Shown in pieces: positions 55,759-64,000 of a DNA stretch of 64,000 nt (positions are counted from its first letter, which is position 1; each line of letters begins with the position of its first letter). The position numbers and the translations under genes were made by a program. The DNA comes from Streptomyces sp. P9-A4 (GTDB lineage: Bacteria > Actinomycetota > Actinomycetes > Streptomycetales > Streptomycetaceae). The notes under the pieces are model-generated. The model saw nothing but the letters and a program-made list of their open reading frames with translations, was not told where the DNA came from and made no database searches. The stretch covers positions 2,924,501-2,988,500 of the forward strand of contig NZ_JAZIFY010000001.1 in assembly GCF_036634195.1 (NCBI RefSeq), in the 5' to 3' direction.

Positions 55759-56118
55759 ATGGCCGCCGCGCACGACCGCGAAGTCGACGACCACGCCAAG
55801 GGACGGATCATCAGCGACGCCCCGCTCTCCCGCCCCGTGCCGGTGTCCCTCCGTTACGACCCCGGCTTCTCCCCCGCGACCGTCCGCTTCGGCTTCCCCG
55901 GCGCCGTCGAGTGGTCCTTCCCGCGCGCCCTGCTGGAGACCGGGCTCAGCGCCCCGACCCGCCGCGGTGACATCGGGGTCTGGCCCTGCGGCCGGGTCCA
56001 GACGGTGGTCGAGCTGCACACGGACGACGGGGTCACGGTCGTCCAGTTCGACACCAACGCCCTGCTCCGCTTCCTCAGGCACACGTACGCCGCCGGCACG
56101 TCGTTGTCGACGCACTGA
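55759..56118 (+). CDS. ssgE: SsgA-like sporulation/division protein, probably SsgE
   Basis: A 119-residue SALP. Family features: the core PVPVSLRYDPGFSPATVRFGF, then W-S-F-P-R-A-L-L-E-T-G-L and GDIGVWPCGRVQTVVELHTDDGVTVVQF with the C-terminal FLRHTYAAG. SALPs are found only in sporulating actinomycetes and guide peptidoglycan remodelling and septum events. By its place next to the nickel transporter this fits SsgE (a protein thought to control spore autolysis and release), but sequence alone does not exclude another SALP. ATG 55759 has GAGGAG eight bases upstream; GTG 55744 overlaps that site. Confidence 0.85.
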   Translation: MAAAHDREVDDHAKGRIISDAPLSRPVPVSLRYDPGFSPATVRFGFPGAVEWSFPRALLETGLSAPTRRGDIGVWPCGRVQTVVELHTDDGVTVVQFDTNALLRFLRHTYAAGTSLSTH

Positions 56119-56125
56119 CGGCGTA

Positions 56126-56200
56126 CGGGTCGAGCAGACCCGGATCGAACAAACCCGGGTCGAACAAGCCCGGGTCGAACAAGCCCGGGTCGAACAAGCC
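56126..56200. repeat. 15-bp minisatellite, five copies
   Basis: CGGGTCGAACAAGCC-type units repeat five times from 56126, three of them identical, filling the gap between the ssgE stop and the MMPL stop. Not coding in the annotated frames. Confidence 0.8.
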
Positions 56201-56204
56201 CGGA

Positions 56205-58400
56205 TCAGACCTTCACGAGGTCCGGCTTCGCGCTCTCGCCCGCGGTCCCGTCGGTGTGCCGGGCGAGCGACTCGCCCTCCACGTCGACGTTCGGCAGGAT
56301 CCGGTCCAGCCACTTCGGCAGCCACCAGGCCTTGTGCCCGAGCAGCGCCAGCACGGCCGGGACGATCGCCATCCGGACCACGAAGGCGTCGAAGAGGACC
56401 GCGACGGCCAGGCCGAAGCCGATCATCTTGATCATCTGGTCGTCCATGCCGATGAAGCCGGAGAAGACCGCGATCATGATCACCGCGGCGGCGGTGACCA
56501 CCCGGGCGCTGTGCCGGAAGCCGGTCACGATCGCCTCGCCGGGCCGCTCCCCGTGGACGTACGCCTCGCGCATCCGGGTGACGAGGAAGACCTCGTAGTC
56601 CATCGCGAGACCGAAGACGACACCCACCATGAAGATCGGCATCATCGACATGATCGGGCCGGTCTGCTCGACCCCGAAGAGGCTCCCGAGCCAGCCCCAC
56701 TGGAAGACCGCGACGACCGCGCCGAGGGCCGCGACCACCGAGAGCAGGAAGCCGAGGGCCGCCTTCAGGGGGACGAGGACCGAGCGGAAGACCAGGGTCA
56801 GGAGCAGGAAGGCCAGGCCGACGACGAGCGCCAGGTACGGCACCAGGGCGTCGTTCATCTTCTGCGAGAAGTCGATGTTCATCGCGGTGGCGCCGGTGAC
56901 GAGGACGTCGTCGCCGGTGGCGCCGCGGATGTCGTGGACGAGGTTCTCGGTGGCGGCCGAGGACGGCCGGTCCTTCGGGACCACCGTGATCATGGCGGCG
57001 TCGCCGGCCTTGTTCGGCGTCGCCGGGGTGACGGCCGCCCAGCCTGCGAGGCCCTTGATGGTGGAGACGGTCTTGTCGGCGGTCGCCTTGTCGCCGTCCA
57101 CGACGACGAGCAGCGGGCCGTTGAAGCCGGGGCCGAAGCCGTCGGAGAGGGCGTCGTAGGCCCGGCGCTCGGAGGTGGAGGTCGGCTTGACGCCGTCGTC
57201 CGGCAGGCCCATCTCCAGGGAGGCGGCGGGCAGCGCGATCGCGCCGAGGCCGAGGACGCCGATCAGCAGCACCATGACGGGGCGGCGGATGACGAAGCGG
57301 GCCCAGCGGGTGCCGCCGTTGGGCTTGCCGCTCTTGTTCCGGGCGGAGTCCTCCCCGGCCTTCCCCGCCTTCTCCGCCCGGCGCTGCTTGCGGCCGATGA
57401 CCTTGTCACCGGCGAAGCCCAGCAGCGCCGGGATCAGGGTCAGCGCGATCAGTACGGCGATCACGACCGTGCCGGCGGCGGCGAAGCCCATCTTCGTCAG
57501 CATCGGGATGTTGACGACGGCCAGGCCGACCAGGGCGATGACGACGGTGAGTCCGGCGAAGACGACGGCCGATCCCGCCGTGCCGACCGCGCGGCCCGCG
57601 GCCTCCTCCTTCTCGCGGCCGTCGGCCAGCTCCGCGCGGTAGCGGGAGACGATGAAGAGGGCGTAGTCGATGCCGACCGCGAGGCCGATCATCATCGCGA
57701 GGGTGGAGGTGGTGGAGCCCAGGTCGAGGACGTTCGCCAGCGCGGTGATCGACGAGACGCCGATGCCGACGCCGATGATCGCCGTGAGCAGCGGGAGTCC
57801 GGCGGCGACGAGCGAGCCGAAGGTCAGGACGAGGACGACACCGGCGATGACCACGCCGACGATCTCGCCGGCGCCGGTCTCGGGCATGGTCTGGAGGGCG
57901 TCACCGCCGACCTCGACGGTCAGGCCCTTGCCCTGCGCGTTCTCCCCGGCCCGGGTCAGCGCCTCGCGCGTCCCGTCGGTCAGCTCCATCCCGTTGACCT
58001 TGTAGGCGACGGAGACGTAGGCGGTGGAGCCGTCCTGGGAGACGGCCTGCGCGGTGTACGGGTCGGCGACCGAGACGATCTGGTCCGAGCCGGACTTCAG
58101 CGCGGCGACGGTCTCCTCGACGACGGCCTTGTGCGCCGGGTCGGTCACCTTCTGGCCCTCGGGGGCCTTGAAGACGACGCGGGCGGTGGCCCCGTCGGCG
58201 CCGGCGCCCGGGAAGCGCTCTTCGAGCAGGTCGAAGGCGCGCTGGGCCTCGGTGCCGGGGATCGAGAAGGAGCCGGAGGTCGCTGCGGGTGCGGTGGCGG
58301 CGCCGATCCCGGCGACCGCCAGGAGGGCCACCCAGAGGAGGGCGACGAGCCGTCGGCGCCGGAAGGCGGAACGGCCCAACTTGTAGAGGAACGTGGCCAC
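56205..58400 (-). CDS. MMPL-family RND transporter
   Basis: A 731-residue membrane transporter. One helix at the N-terminus (about 16-36) is followed by a first external loop, helices 2-6 (about 175-325), a second external loop, and helices 8-12 (about 530-690). MMPL signatures include GIDYALFIVSRYRAELADGREKEEA with the proton-path D-Y pair, and the second-half equivalent AMDYEVFLVTRMREAYVHGERP. It exports lipids or drugs by proton antiport; the substrate is unknown. GTG 58400, 107 bp after the TetR gene, which likely represses it. Ends right at the minisatellite. Confidence 0.92.
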   Translation of the reverse strand: MATFLYKLGRSAFRRRRLVALLWVALLAVAGIGAATAPAATSGSFSIPGTEAQRAFDLLEERFPGAGADGATARVVFKAPEGQKVTDPAHKAVVEETVAALKSGSDQIVSVADPYTAQAVSQDGSTAYVSVAYKVNGMELTDGTREALTRAGENAQGKGLTVEVGGDALQTMPETGAGEIVGVVIAGVVLVLTFGSLVAAGLPLLTAIIGVGIGVSSITALANVLDLGSTTSTLAMMIGLAVGIDYALFIVSRYRAELADGREKEEAAGRAVGTAGSAVVFAGLTVVIALVGLAVVNIPMLTKMGFAAAGTVVIAVLIALTLIPALLGFAGDKVIGRKQRRAEKAGKAGEDSARNKSGKPNGGTRWARFVIRRPVMVLLIGVLGLGAIALPAASLEMGLPDDGVKPTSTSERRAYDALSDGFGPGFNGPLLVVVDGDKATADKTVSTIKGLAGWAAVTPATPNKAGDAAMITVVPKDRPSSAATENLVHDIRGATGDDVLVTGATAMNIDFSQKMNDALVPYLALVVGLAFLLLTLVFRSVLVPLKAALGFLLSVVAALGAVVAVFQWGWLGSLFGVEQTGPIMSMMPIFMVGVVFGLAMDYEVFLVTRMREAYVHGERPGEAIVTGFRHSARVVTAAAVIMIAVFSGFIGMDDQMIKMIGFGLAVAVLFDAFVVRMAIVPAVLALLGHKAWWLPKWLDRILPNVDVEGESLARHTDGTAGESAKPDLVKV

Positions 58401-58507
58401 GGGGGCGTCTCCCGGTGTGGGGTGGGTCAGGGCATGGGGAGCCGGCCCGACGGCGTGAGCGGTGCGACGTCAGGTGGAGAGAGGTACGGATGGAGCTGCG
58501 GGGAGGG

Positions 58508-59080
58508 TCAGACGCCGAGTGAGGGGAGCACGACGGCGTCGATGTACGCGCTGAGGAACGCGCGGTCGACCGGCTGATCGTCGATCAGCGGGCGGGCGAC
58601 GAAGGCACCGATGAGCATGTGCGGGACGAGCTTCAGCGCCGGGTTGCCGGCGGCGATCTCGCCCCTGCGGACCGCTCGGCGCAGTACTTCGTCGAGGCCG
58701 TTCATCTCGGGTTCGACGAGCAGCTCGCGCAGCGCCCGGTGCAGTTCGGGGTTGGTGTGGACGGCATGGGCCAGACCCCGCATCAGCGCGGAGTCCTTCT
58801 CCATCTGGCAGTCGTCGGTCCGGGTCATCAGCTCGTGGAAGTCGCCGCGCAGGGTGCCGGTGTCGATCTCGGAGAGGTCGGCCGGCTTGTTGGCGCGCAG
58901 CGCCCTGGCGACCAGTTCGGGCTTGCTCCCCCACTGGCGGTAGAGGGTGGCCTTGCTGGAGTGGGTGCGGGCGGCGACGGCGTCCATGGTGAGGGCGTCG
59001 TAGCCGACCTCGCGGAGGAGGTCGAGAACGGCCGCGTACAGCTCGGACTCCCGCTCGGGAGTGAGTCTGCTGCGGGCCAT
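58508..59080 (-). CDS. TetR-family regulator of the MMPL gene
   Basis: A 190-residue regulator. HTH at about residues 10-55: ELYAAVLDLLREVGYDALTMDAVAARTHSSKATLYRQWGSK, a close match to the TetR consensus. The C-terminal domain resembles the TetR_C_11 type (LMRGLAHAVHTNPELHRAL). ATG 59080 follows GGAGG; frames further upstream cross the operators. It precedes the transporter in an operon, and two palindromes in the upstream region are its likely sites. Confidence 0.9.
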   Translation of the reverse strand: MARSRLTPERESELYAAVLDLLREVGYDALTMDAVAARTHSSKATLYRQWGSKPELVARALRANKPADLSEIDTGTLRGDFHELMTRTDDCQMEKDSALMRGLAHAVHTNPELHRALRELLVEPEMNGLDEVLRRAVRRGEIAAGNPALKLVPHMLIGAFVARPLIDDQPVDRAFLSAYIDAVVLPSLGV

Positions 59081-59098
59081 GCCGAACCTCCGGACCGA

Positions 59099-59113
59099 AC
59101 GAAACGGTTTCGT
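59099..59113. promoter_or_regulatory. TetR operator, site 1
   Basis: ACGAAAC-G-GTTTCGT, a perfect 7-1-7 palindrome 19 bp before the TetR start. The reverse complement of this exact sequence occurs at 59145-59159. Confidence 0.7.
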
Positions 59114-59144
59114 ACAGTACGAAGGTACCCCCGGCCCCAACGAA

Positions 59145-59159
59145 ACGAAACCGTTTCGT
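59145..59159. promoter_or_regulatory. TetR operator, site 2
   Basis: ACGAAAC-C-GTTTCGT, 46 bp from site 1 (centre to centre). It lies about 95 bp before the protease gene on the other strand, so this gene may also be under its control. Confidence 0.65.
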
Positions 59160-59253
59160 ACGTGTCCTGGGCCACACGGAAAAACCCGCGGGACGGAAAA
59201 CCCGCAAGCACGTACGAGTTGCCACACCCCCTCCGCGCGGAAAGCATGAGGGC

Positions 59254-62200
59254 GTGAGTGACGACGTCGCGTATCTCCGTTTTCCGCACCTCCACGACGA
59301 CCTGCTGTGCTTCGCCGCCGAGGACGACCTGTGGATCGCCCCGCTCGTCCCCGAGGGCCACCGCCCCGGCCGGGCCTGGCGGCTCACCGTCGACCGGACC
59401 CGGGTCGGCCACCCGCGCTTCTCGCCGGACGGGCGCCACATCGCGTACACGAACTGGCGCAGCCTCGACCCCGAGATCCACCTCGTCCCCATAGACGGCG
59501 GGGCCGCCCGGCGACTCAGCTACTGGGGGTCCACCGACACCCGGGTCTGCGGCTGGACGCCCCCCGACCAGGACGGCCGCTCCGAGATCCTCGCCGTCTC
59601 CTCGCACGGGCAGCCCTTCTCGTACTACTCCTGGGCCTACACCGTCCCCACCGACGGCTCCCCCGGCCGCCGCCTGCCCTGGGGCCCGGTCTCCGACATC
59701 AGCGTCACCGACGCCGAAGGGGAGCGCCGCACCCTGCTGCTCACCGGGAAGCCGCCGCACGAACCGGCCGCCTGGAAGCGCTACCTCGGCGGCGCCACCG
59801 GGCGCCTCTGGCTGCACGGCGAACGGCTCCTCCCCGACATCGGCGGCCACCTCGACTGCCCCATGGCCGTCGACGGCCGCGTCGCCTTCCTCTCCGACCA
59901 CGAGGGCGTCGGCAACCTCTACTCCTGCCTGCCCGACGGCACCGACCTGCGCCGCCACACCGACCACGACGAGTTCTACGCCCGGCACGCCTCCAGCGAC
60001 GGCCACCGCGTCGTCTACCAGTGCGCCGGCGAACTCTGGGTCGTCGACGCGCTCACGGCCGACTCCCGCCCCCGCAAGCTGGAGGTCCGGCTCGGCGGGC
60101 AGCGCGTCGGCCGGCGCGCCTACCAGGCGCCCGCCGCCCACCACGTCGACGCGCTCTCCGTCGACGAGACCGGCCGCGCCAGCGCCGTCTCCGTACGCGG
60201 CAGCCTGTACTGGCTCACCCACCGCGACGGCCCGGCCCGCACCATCGTCGACACCCCGGGCGTCCGGGTCAGGCTGCCCGAGATGCTCGGCAGCCTCGGG
60301 CAGGTCGCGTACGTCACCGACGCCGAGGGCGAGGACGCCGTCGAGATCGCCTGTCTGCCGCGCGCCAGCGGCGACCGGCCGCCGCGCCGCCTCGCCTCCG
60401 GCGACCTCGGCCGGGTCGAGGAACTGATCGCCGACCCGGACGGCGAGCGGCTCGCCATCGCCTCCCACGACGGCCGGCTCCTCCTCCTGGACGCCACCGA
60501 GGACTCCGACGGCGAGGTCACCGAGCTGATCAGGTCCGTCAACGGGCCCGTCCGCGACCTCGCCTTCTCCCCCGACGGCGACTGGCTCACCTGGTCCCAC
60601 CCGGGCATCGGCCGCTCCCTGCGCTCCATCAAGATGGCCCGGATCTCCGGGCCCGGCGCCCGGACCGTCGTCGACGTCACCAACGGGCGCTTCGAGGACG
60701 AGAACCCCGTCTTCACCCGGGACGGCCGCTATCTCGCCTTCCTGTCCTGGCGCGGCTTCGACCCGGTGTACGACGTGCACACCGGCGATCTGTCCTTCCC
60801 GCTCGGCTGCCGCCCCTATCTCGTCCCGCTCTCCTCCGCGACGCCCTCGCCGTTCGCGCTGCTGCCCGACGGGCGGCCGGCGGCCGGCGGTCTCGACCCC
60901 GCCGACGACGACACGGACACCGGGGACGGCACGGTCACCGTGGAGATCGAGGGGCTCGCGGAGCGGGTCACCCCGTTCCCCGTCGCCGCCTCCAAGTACT
61001 CGGCCCTGCACCCGGTCAGCGGCGGCGGTCTCGTCTGGCTGCGCTGGCCGATCTCGGGCGCGCTCGGCGAGACCTTCGCCAACCCGGCCGACACCTCGGG
61101 AAAGCCCACCCTGGAGCACTTCTCCATCACCAAGGCCCGCAGGAACGAACTCGCCAAGGACCTCGACTGGTTCGCGGTCAGCGGCGACGGCACCCGGCTG
61201 GTCGTCGCCGAGGACGGCGAGCTGCGGGCCGTGCCCTCGACCGAGTCCGGGGACGGCGACTCCACCGTCTATCTGGACCTGCGGCGCATCCTGCACGAGA
61301 TCGACCCGGGCGCCGAGTGGCGGCAGGCCTTCGACGAGGCCGGCCGGATCGTCCGCGCCTACTTCTGGGAGCCCGGGATGGGCGGGGTCGACTGGACGGC
61401 CGTCCTCGACCAGTACCGGCCGCTCGTCGAACGGGTCGCCTCCCCCGACGAGTTCGCCGATCTGCTGCGGGAGGTGATGGGCGAACTGGGCACCTCGCAC
61501 GCGTACGTCACCCCCGCCCGCCGCAACGAGGGCCCCCCGCACTACCAGCGGCCCATGGGCCTCCTCGGCGCCAACCTGGTGCTCCGCGAGGCCGGGTGGA
61601 CGGTGAGGCGCATCCTGCCCGGCGAGTCCTCCGACTCCAAGGCCCGCTCCCCGCTGGCCGGCACCGGCATCCGCGAGGGCGCTGTCCTCACCCATGTCGA
61701 CGGCCGGCCCGTGGACCCCGTCGCCGGCCCGTACCCGCTGTTCTCCGGCACCGGCGGCACCACGGTCGAGCTGACCTTCACCCCCGCCGAGGGCGAGGGC
61801 CGGGCCCGTCGCGTCGCCGTCGTCCCGCTCGTCGACGAACGGCCGCTGCGCTACCAGGACTGGGTGGCCAAACGCCGTGCGGTGGTACGGGAGCTGAGCG
61901 GCGGCCGGTGCGGCTATCTGCACATCCCCGACATGGGCGGCTCGGGCTGGGCCCAGTTCAACCGCGACCTGCGGATGGAGGTCTCCCGGCCCGCGCTGAT
62001 CGTCGACGTACGGGGCAACGCCGGCGGCAACATCAGCGAACTCGTCGTCGAGAAGCTCACCCGCAAGATCCTCGGCTGGGACCTCACTCGCAACGCCCAG
62101 CCCGTCGCGTACGCCTCCAACGCCCCGCGCGGCCCCATCGTCGCGCTCGCGGACGAGGCGACCTCCTCCGACGGCGACATGATCACCGCCGCGTTCAAGC

Positions 62201-62535
62201 TGCTCGGCCTCGGTCCGGTCGTCGGCCAGCGCACCTGGGGCGGGGTGGTCGGCATGACCGGCCGCCACCAGCTCGGGGACGGCACGCAGATCACCGTCCC
62301 GATGAACGCGGCCTGGTTCCCCGAGTACGGCTGGTCCCTGGAGAACCACGGCGTCGAACCGGACCTCGCGGTGCTCCGTACGCCACTGGACTGGGCGGAG
62401 GGCCGGTACGGACAGCTCGACGACGCGGTCCACATGGCCCTCGCGCTCCTCACGGAGACCCCGGCGGCGAGCCCGCCGGGGTACGAGGCCCTGCCGGACC
62501 GCTCCCGCCCGAAACTGCCGCCGAGGGCGACCTAG
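59254..62535 (+). CDS. Tricorn-like protease (S41 family)
   Basis: A 1093-residue cytoplasmic protease. Residues 1 to about 330 form a first propeller (HPRFSPDGRHIAYTNWRS, PMAVDGRVAFLSDHEGVGNLYS) and about 335-650 a second (DLAFSPDGDWLTWSHPG). A PDZ domain follows (about 770-860). The catalytic core has H749 in GTSHAYV, S972-D973 in TSSDGDM (nucleophile and substrate-selecting Asp), and E1035 in HGVEPDL. Tricorn trims peptides from the proteasome, which Streptomyces also has. GTG 59254 follows GAGGGC. The TAG stop is part of the CTAG that flanks the MITE. Confidence 0.92.
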   Translation: MSDDVAYLRFPHLHDDLLCFAAEDDLWIAPLVPEGHRPGRAWRLTVDRTRVGHPRFSPDGRHIAYTNWRSLDPEIHLVPIDGGAARRLSYWGSTDTRVCGWTPPDQDGRSEILAVSSHGQPFSYYSWAYTVPTDGSPGRRLPWGPVSDISVTDAEGERRTLLLTGKPPHEPAAWKRYLGGATGRLWLHGERLLPDIGGHLDCPMAVDGRVAFLSDHEGVGNLYSCLPDGTDLRRHTDHDEFYARHASSDGHRVVYQCAGELWVVDALTADSRPRKLEVRLGGQRVGRRAYQAPAAHHVDALSVDETGRASAVSVRGSLYWLTHRDGPARTIVDTPGVRVRLPEMLGSLGQVAYVTDAEGEDAVEIACLPRASGDRPPRRLASGDLGRVEELIADPDGERLAIASHDGRLLLLDATEDSDGEVTELIRSVNGPVRDLAFSPDGDWLTWSHPGIGRSLRSIKMARISGPGARTVVDVTNGRFEDENPVFTRDGRYLAFLSWRGFDPVYDVHTGDLSFPLGCRPYLVPLSSATPSPFALLPDGRPAAGGLDPADDDTDTGDGTVTVEIEGLAERVTPFPVAASKYSALHPVSGGGLVWLRWPISGALGETFANPADTSGKPTLEHFSITKARRNELAKDLDWFAVSGDGTRLVVAEDGELRAVPSTESGDGDSTVYLDLRRILHEIDPGAEWRQAFDEAGRIVRAYFWEPGMGGVDWTAVLDQYRPLVERVASPDEFADLLREVMGELGTSHAYVTPARRNEGPPHYQRPMGLLGANLVLREAGWTVRRILPGESSDSKARSPLAGTGIREGAVLTHVDGRPVDPVAGPYPLFSGTGGTTVELTFTPAEGEGRARRVAVVPLVDERPLRYQDWVAKRRAVVRELSGGRCGYLHIPDMGGSGWAQFNRDLRMEVSRPALIVDVRGNAGGNISELVVEKLTRKILGWDLTRNAQPVAYASNAPRGPIVALADEATSSDGDMITAAFKLLGLGPVVGQRTWGGVVGMTGRHQLGDGTQITVPMNAAWFPEYGWSLENHGVEPDLAVLRTPLDWAEGRYGQLDDAVHMALALLTETPAASPPGYEALPDRSRPKLPPRAT

Positions 62536-62587
62536 GGCCTGTCGTCGAACTCCCGCCGCGGGGCAGGTGGGAGGTCGACGACAGGCC
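62536..62587. mobile_element. 52-bp MITE-like palindrome flanked by CTAG
   Basis: A near-perfect palindrome with arms GGCCTGTCGTCGAACTCCC and the matching right arm, flanked by CTAG at 62532-62535 and 62588-62591. Its end GGCCTGTCGTC resembles the IS right end (GGTCTGTCGTC). It is a candidate non-autonomous derivative of an IS5-family element, and as a hairpin it could also act as terminator. Confidence 0.6.
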
Positions 62588-62591
62588 CTAG

Positions 62592-63481
62592 GCGGTGTCT
62601 TCAAATGATCGCTGCTGGTGGATCATGGTTGCGTGATACGTCGTCATGAGCTGTCTGATGCCGAGTGGGAGTTCGTCCGGCCGTTGCTTCCCGTGTCGTT
62701 GCGGGGGCGGAAGCGGCTGGACGATCGCAGGGTGTTGAACGGGATCGTGTGGAAGTTCCGGACCGGGACGGCCTGGCGGGACGTGCCCGAGTGTTACGGG
62801 CCGTGGGCCACGCTCCACACGCGTTTTCGCAGGTGGGCGGCGGACGGGACGTTCGACCGGATGCTGCGGGCCGCGCAGGCGAAGGCGGACGCGGCGGGCG
62901 ACATCGAGTGGCTGGTGTCGGTCGACTCCACGGTCGTCCGCGCCCATCAGCACGCGGCCGGGGCCCGAAAAGGGGGCTCCGCGACCCGGCCCTCGGCCGG
63001 TCCAGGGGTGGCCTGACCAGCAAGATTCATCTGGCCTGCGACGGGCGGGGCCGTCCGCTCGGCTTCGTCGTCACGGGCGGCAACACCAACGACTGCACCC
63101 GGTTCACCACGGTCATGGAAGCGATCCGGGTGCCCCGGATCGGACCGGGACGGCCCCGGATCCGGCCCGATCACGTCTTGGGAGACAAGGGCTACAGCTC
63201 GAAGGCGATCCGTGCCTGGCTCCGCCGTCGGGGCATCCCGCACACGATTCCCGAGCGGGCCGACCAGGTCCGCAACCGGGCCCGGCGAGGCAGCCGCGGA
63301 GGCCGCCCGCCGGCCTTCGACCGCGAGGCATACAAGCATCGCAACGTCGTGGAACGCTGCTTCAACCGCCTGAAGCAGTGGCGGGGCATCGCCACCCGAT
63401 ACGACAAGACCGCCCAGTCCTACGAAGCCGCCGTCGCCCTCGCCTCACTCCTGATGTGGGCGTGACATTTGACGACAGACC
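62592..63481 (+). mobile_element. IS5-family insertion sequence, 890 bp
   Basis: Ends match imperfectly over 16 bp: left GCGGTGTCTTCAAATG, right (complement) GGTCTGTCGTCAAATG. Both sides have CTAG (62588-62591, 63482-63485), a 4-bp target duplication typical of IS5 elements of the IS427 group. Transposase genes fill the middle. Confidence 0.85.
62618..63465 (+). CDS. IS5-family transposase in two frames (programmed frameshift)
   Basis: The first frame (62618-63016, start possibly GTG 62633) encodes the N-terminal half with DAEWEFVRPLLP, VWKFRTGTAWRDVPECYGPW and the first DDE Asp in SVDSTVVRAHQHAAGARK. The second frame, shifted by -1, continues LGRSRGGLTSKIHLACDGRG, the second Asp in DHVLGDKGYSS, and the Glu region with RNVVERCFNRLKQWRGIATRYDK, ending at 63465. 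The frames meet at the run AAAAGGGGG (62968-62976), a plausible -1 slippage site. IS427-type elements normally use such a shift, so this copy may still be active; a simple mutation is the alternative. Confidence 0.85.
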
Positions 63482-63979
63482 CTAGAGGAAGGCCAGTTCC
63501 CCCAGGTCCAGCTCGTAGGCGGCCCCCGCCTCACCGCCGAGCGTCACACTCCCGACCACCCCGAAACCGACCCGCCCGAGCACGGCCCTCGACCCCGCGT
63601 TGTCGAGGGTCGTGACGGCGGTCAGCCGGCTCAGCCCGTACGTCTCGCGCGCCAGCCGGCACACCTCCCGCACCCCGGCGGTCGCCACCCCGCGCCCGGT
63701 CGCCTTCTCGGCCACCCGGTAGCCCAGCTCGGCCTCCCCGTCGACGAGGTCGACCAGGTTGAACCGCCCGAGGATCTCCCCGCCCTCCCCCACCAGCACA
63801 TGGAACCGGATCGTCCCGGTCTCCTGCTCGTCGAGCAGCGCCCGGTGCCGTTCCGCGAAGTCGGCGAAGTACGCGTCCCCCCGGTCGGGCACGGACGCGG
63901 CGAAGTACGCCCGGTTCTCGCGCTCGAAGGCGAGGAGGGCGGTGGCGTGATCGGATCGCAGTCGCTCAAGTACGGCCAT
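63482..63979 (-). CDS. GNAT N-acetyltransferase (RimJ/RimL type)
   Basis: A 165-residue acetyltransferase. Motifs: AVLERLRSDHATALLAFERENRAYF at the start, the V-x-x-x-G-x-(I)-L-G beta strand (VGEGGEILGRFNLVD), the acetyl-CoA loop ATGRGVATAGVREV, and LDNAGSRAVLGRVGF near the C-terminus. Target could be a ribosomal protein N-terminus, an antibiotic or a small amine. ATG 63979; GTG 63988 is three codons longer. Its TAG stop is inside the CTAG next to the IS, exactly where the tricorn-like gene would otherwise end, so both genes appear undamaged. Confidence 0.88.
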   Translation of the reverse strand: MAVLERLRSDHATALLAFERENRAYFAASVPDRGDAYFADFAERHRALLDEQETGTIRFHVLVGEGGEILGRFNLVDLVDGEAELGYRVAEKATGRGVATAGVREVCRLARETYGLSRLTAVTTLDNAGSRAVLGRVGFGVVGSVTLGGEAGAAYELDLGELAFL

Positions 63980-64000
63980 GGGCGCCACCGTACGAAGATC

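Noticed and set aside
54553..56700. Long minus frame joining nikM with the minisatellite and the MMPL gene
   Set aside because: NikM must begin M-H-V-P-D-G-F at 55578; upstream residues are repeat-derived (ACSTR) and antisense to ssgE.

Overview
The window is high-GC actinobacterial DNA that reads as a Streptomyces chromosome core. Codon third positions are almost all G or C, GTG starts are common, and the window carries an SsgA-like sporulation protein, a WhiJ-type XRE/DUF397 pair, an LAXTG sortase substrate and a protein O-mannosyltransferase. From memory, the gene order glmU-prs-rplY-pth, ppc, desaturase-tetR, galTEK, tatD-rpf-rsmA-ispE, rsmI/pmt, PBP, ssgE and nikMQO matches the SCO3122 to SCO3161 stretch of S. 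coelicolor. No search was run.

Regions. 1-2.8 kb: tail of an MFS exporter, an XRE/DUF397 regulator pair divergent from an anti-sigma-type ATPase, a decayed FG-GAP fragment and a VOC protein. 2.8-8.9 kb: a DivIVA-like coiled-coil protein, then the most unusual block. This is two divergent operons of polymorphic-toxin parts: a WHH nuclease fused to SMI1/KNR4, a 917-residue protein combining YrhB/Imm35-like, collagen-like, deaminase and SUKH-4 parts, and a YwqJ-type deaminase with a SUKH-3 partner. 8.9-16.2 kb: sensor kinase, tRNA-Gln, glmU, prs, rplY, pth, a small membrane protein and an LAXTG surface protein. 16.2-25 kb: ppc, desaturase-tetR and two tandem secreted FG-GAP paralogues sharing an identical leader. 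25-31.4 kb: methyltransferase/MarR divergent pair and a translationally coupled galT-galE-galK operon flanked by two orphan LuxR-type regulators, one with a degenerate receiver. 31.6-37.7 kb: two paralogous membrane-anchored PQQ-type beta-propeller proteins and an ABC-F ATPase. 37.7-44.4 kb: secreted SMP-30-like propeller, the conserved tatD-rpf-rsmA-ispE row, a zinc-ribbon protein and rsmI. 44.4-53 kb: protein O-mannosyltransferase, a secreted protein, PBP, YbaK, VOC, SDR, LysE and a serine hydrolase. 53-56.2 kb: NikM-type nickel ECF transporter under a Nur-like box, and ssgE. 56.2-64 kb: TetR-MMPL efflux operon with two operators, tricorn-like protease, a 52-bp MITE-like palindrome next to an 890-bp IS5-family element, and a GNAT acetyltransferase.

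How the genes work together. GlmU and Prs supply UDP-GlcNAc and PRPP. GalTEK is the Leloir pathway. Rpf, PBP and SsgE act on the wall and division, Pmt glycosylates exported proteins, and NikMQO imports nickel. The toxin/SUKH block is the main accessory system. The CTAG-flanked MITE and IS insertion sits exactly where two convergent genes would otherwise share a CTAG stop.
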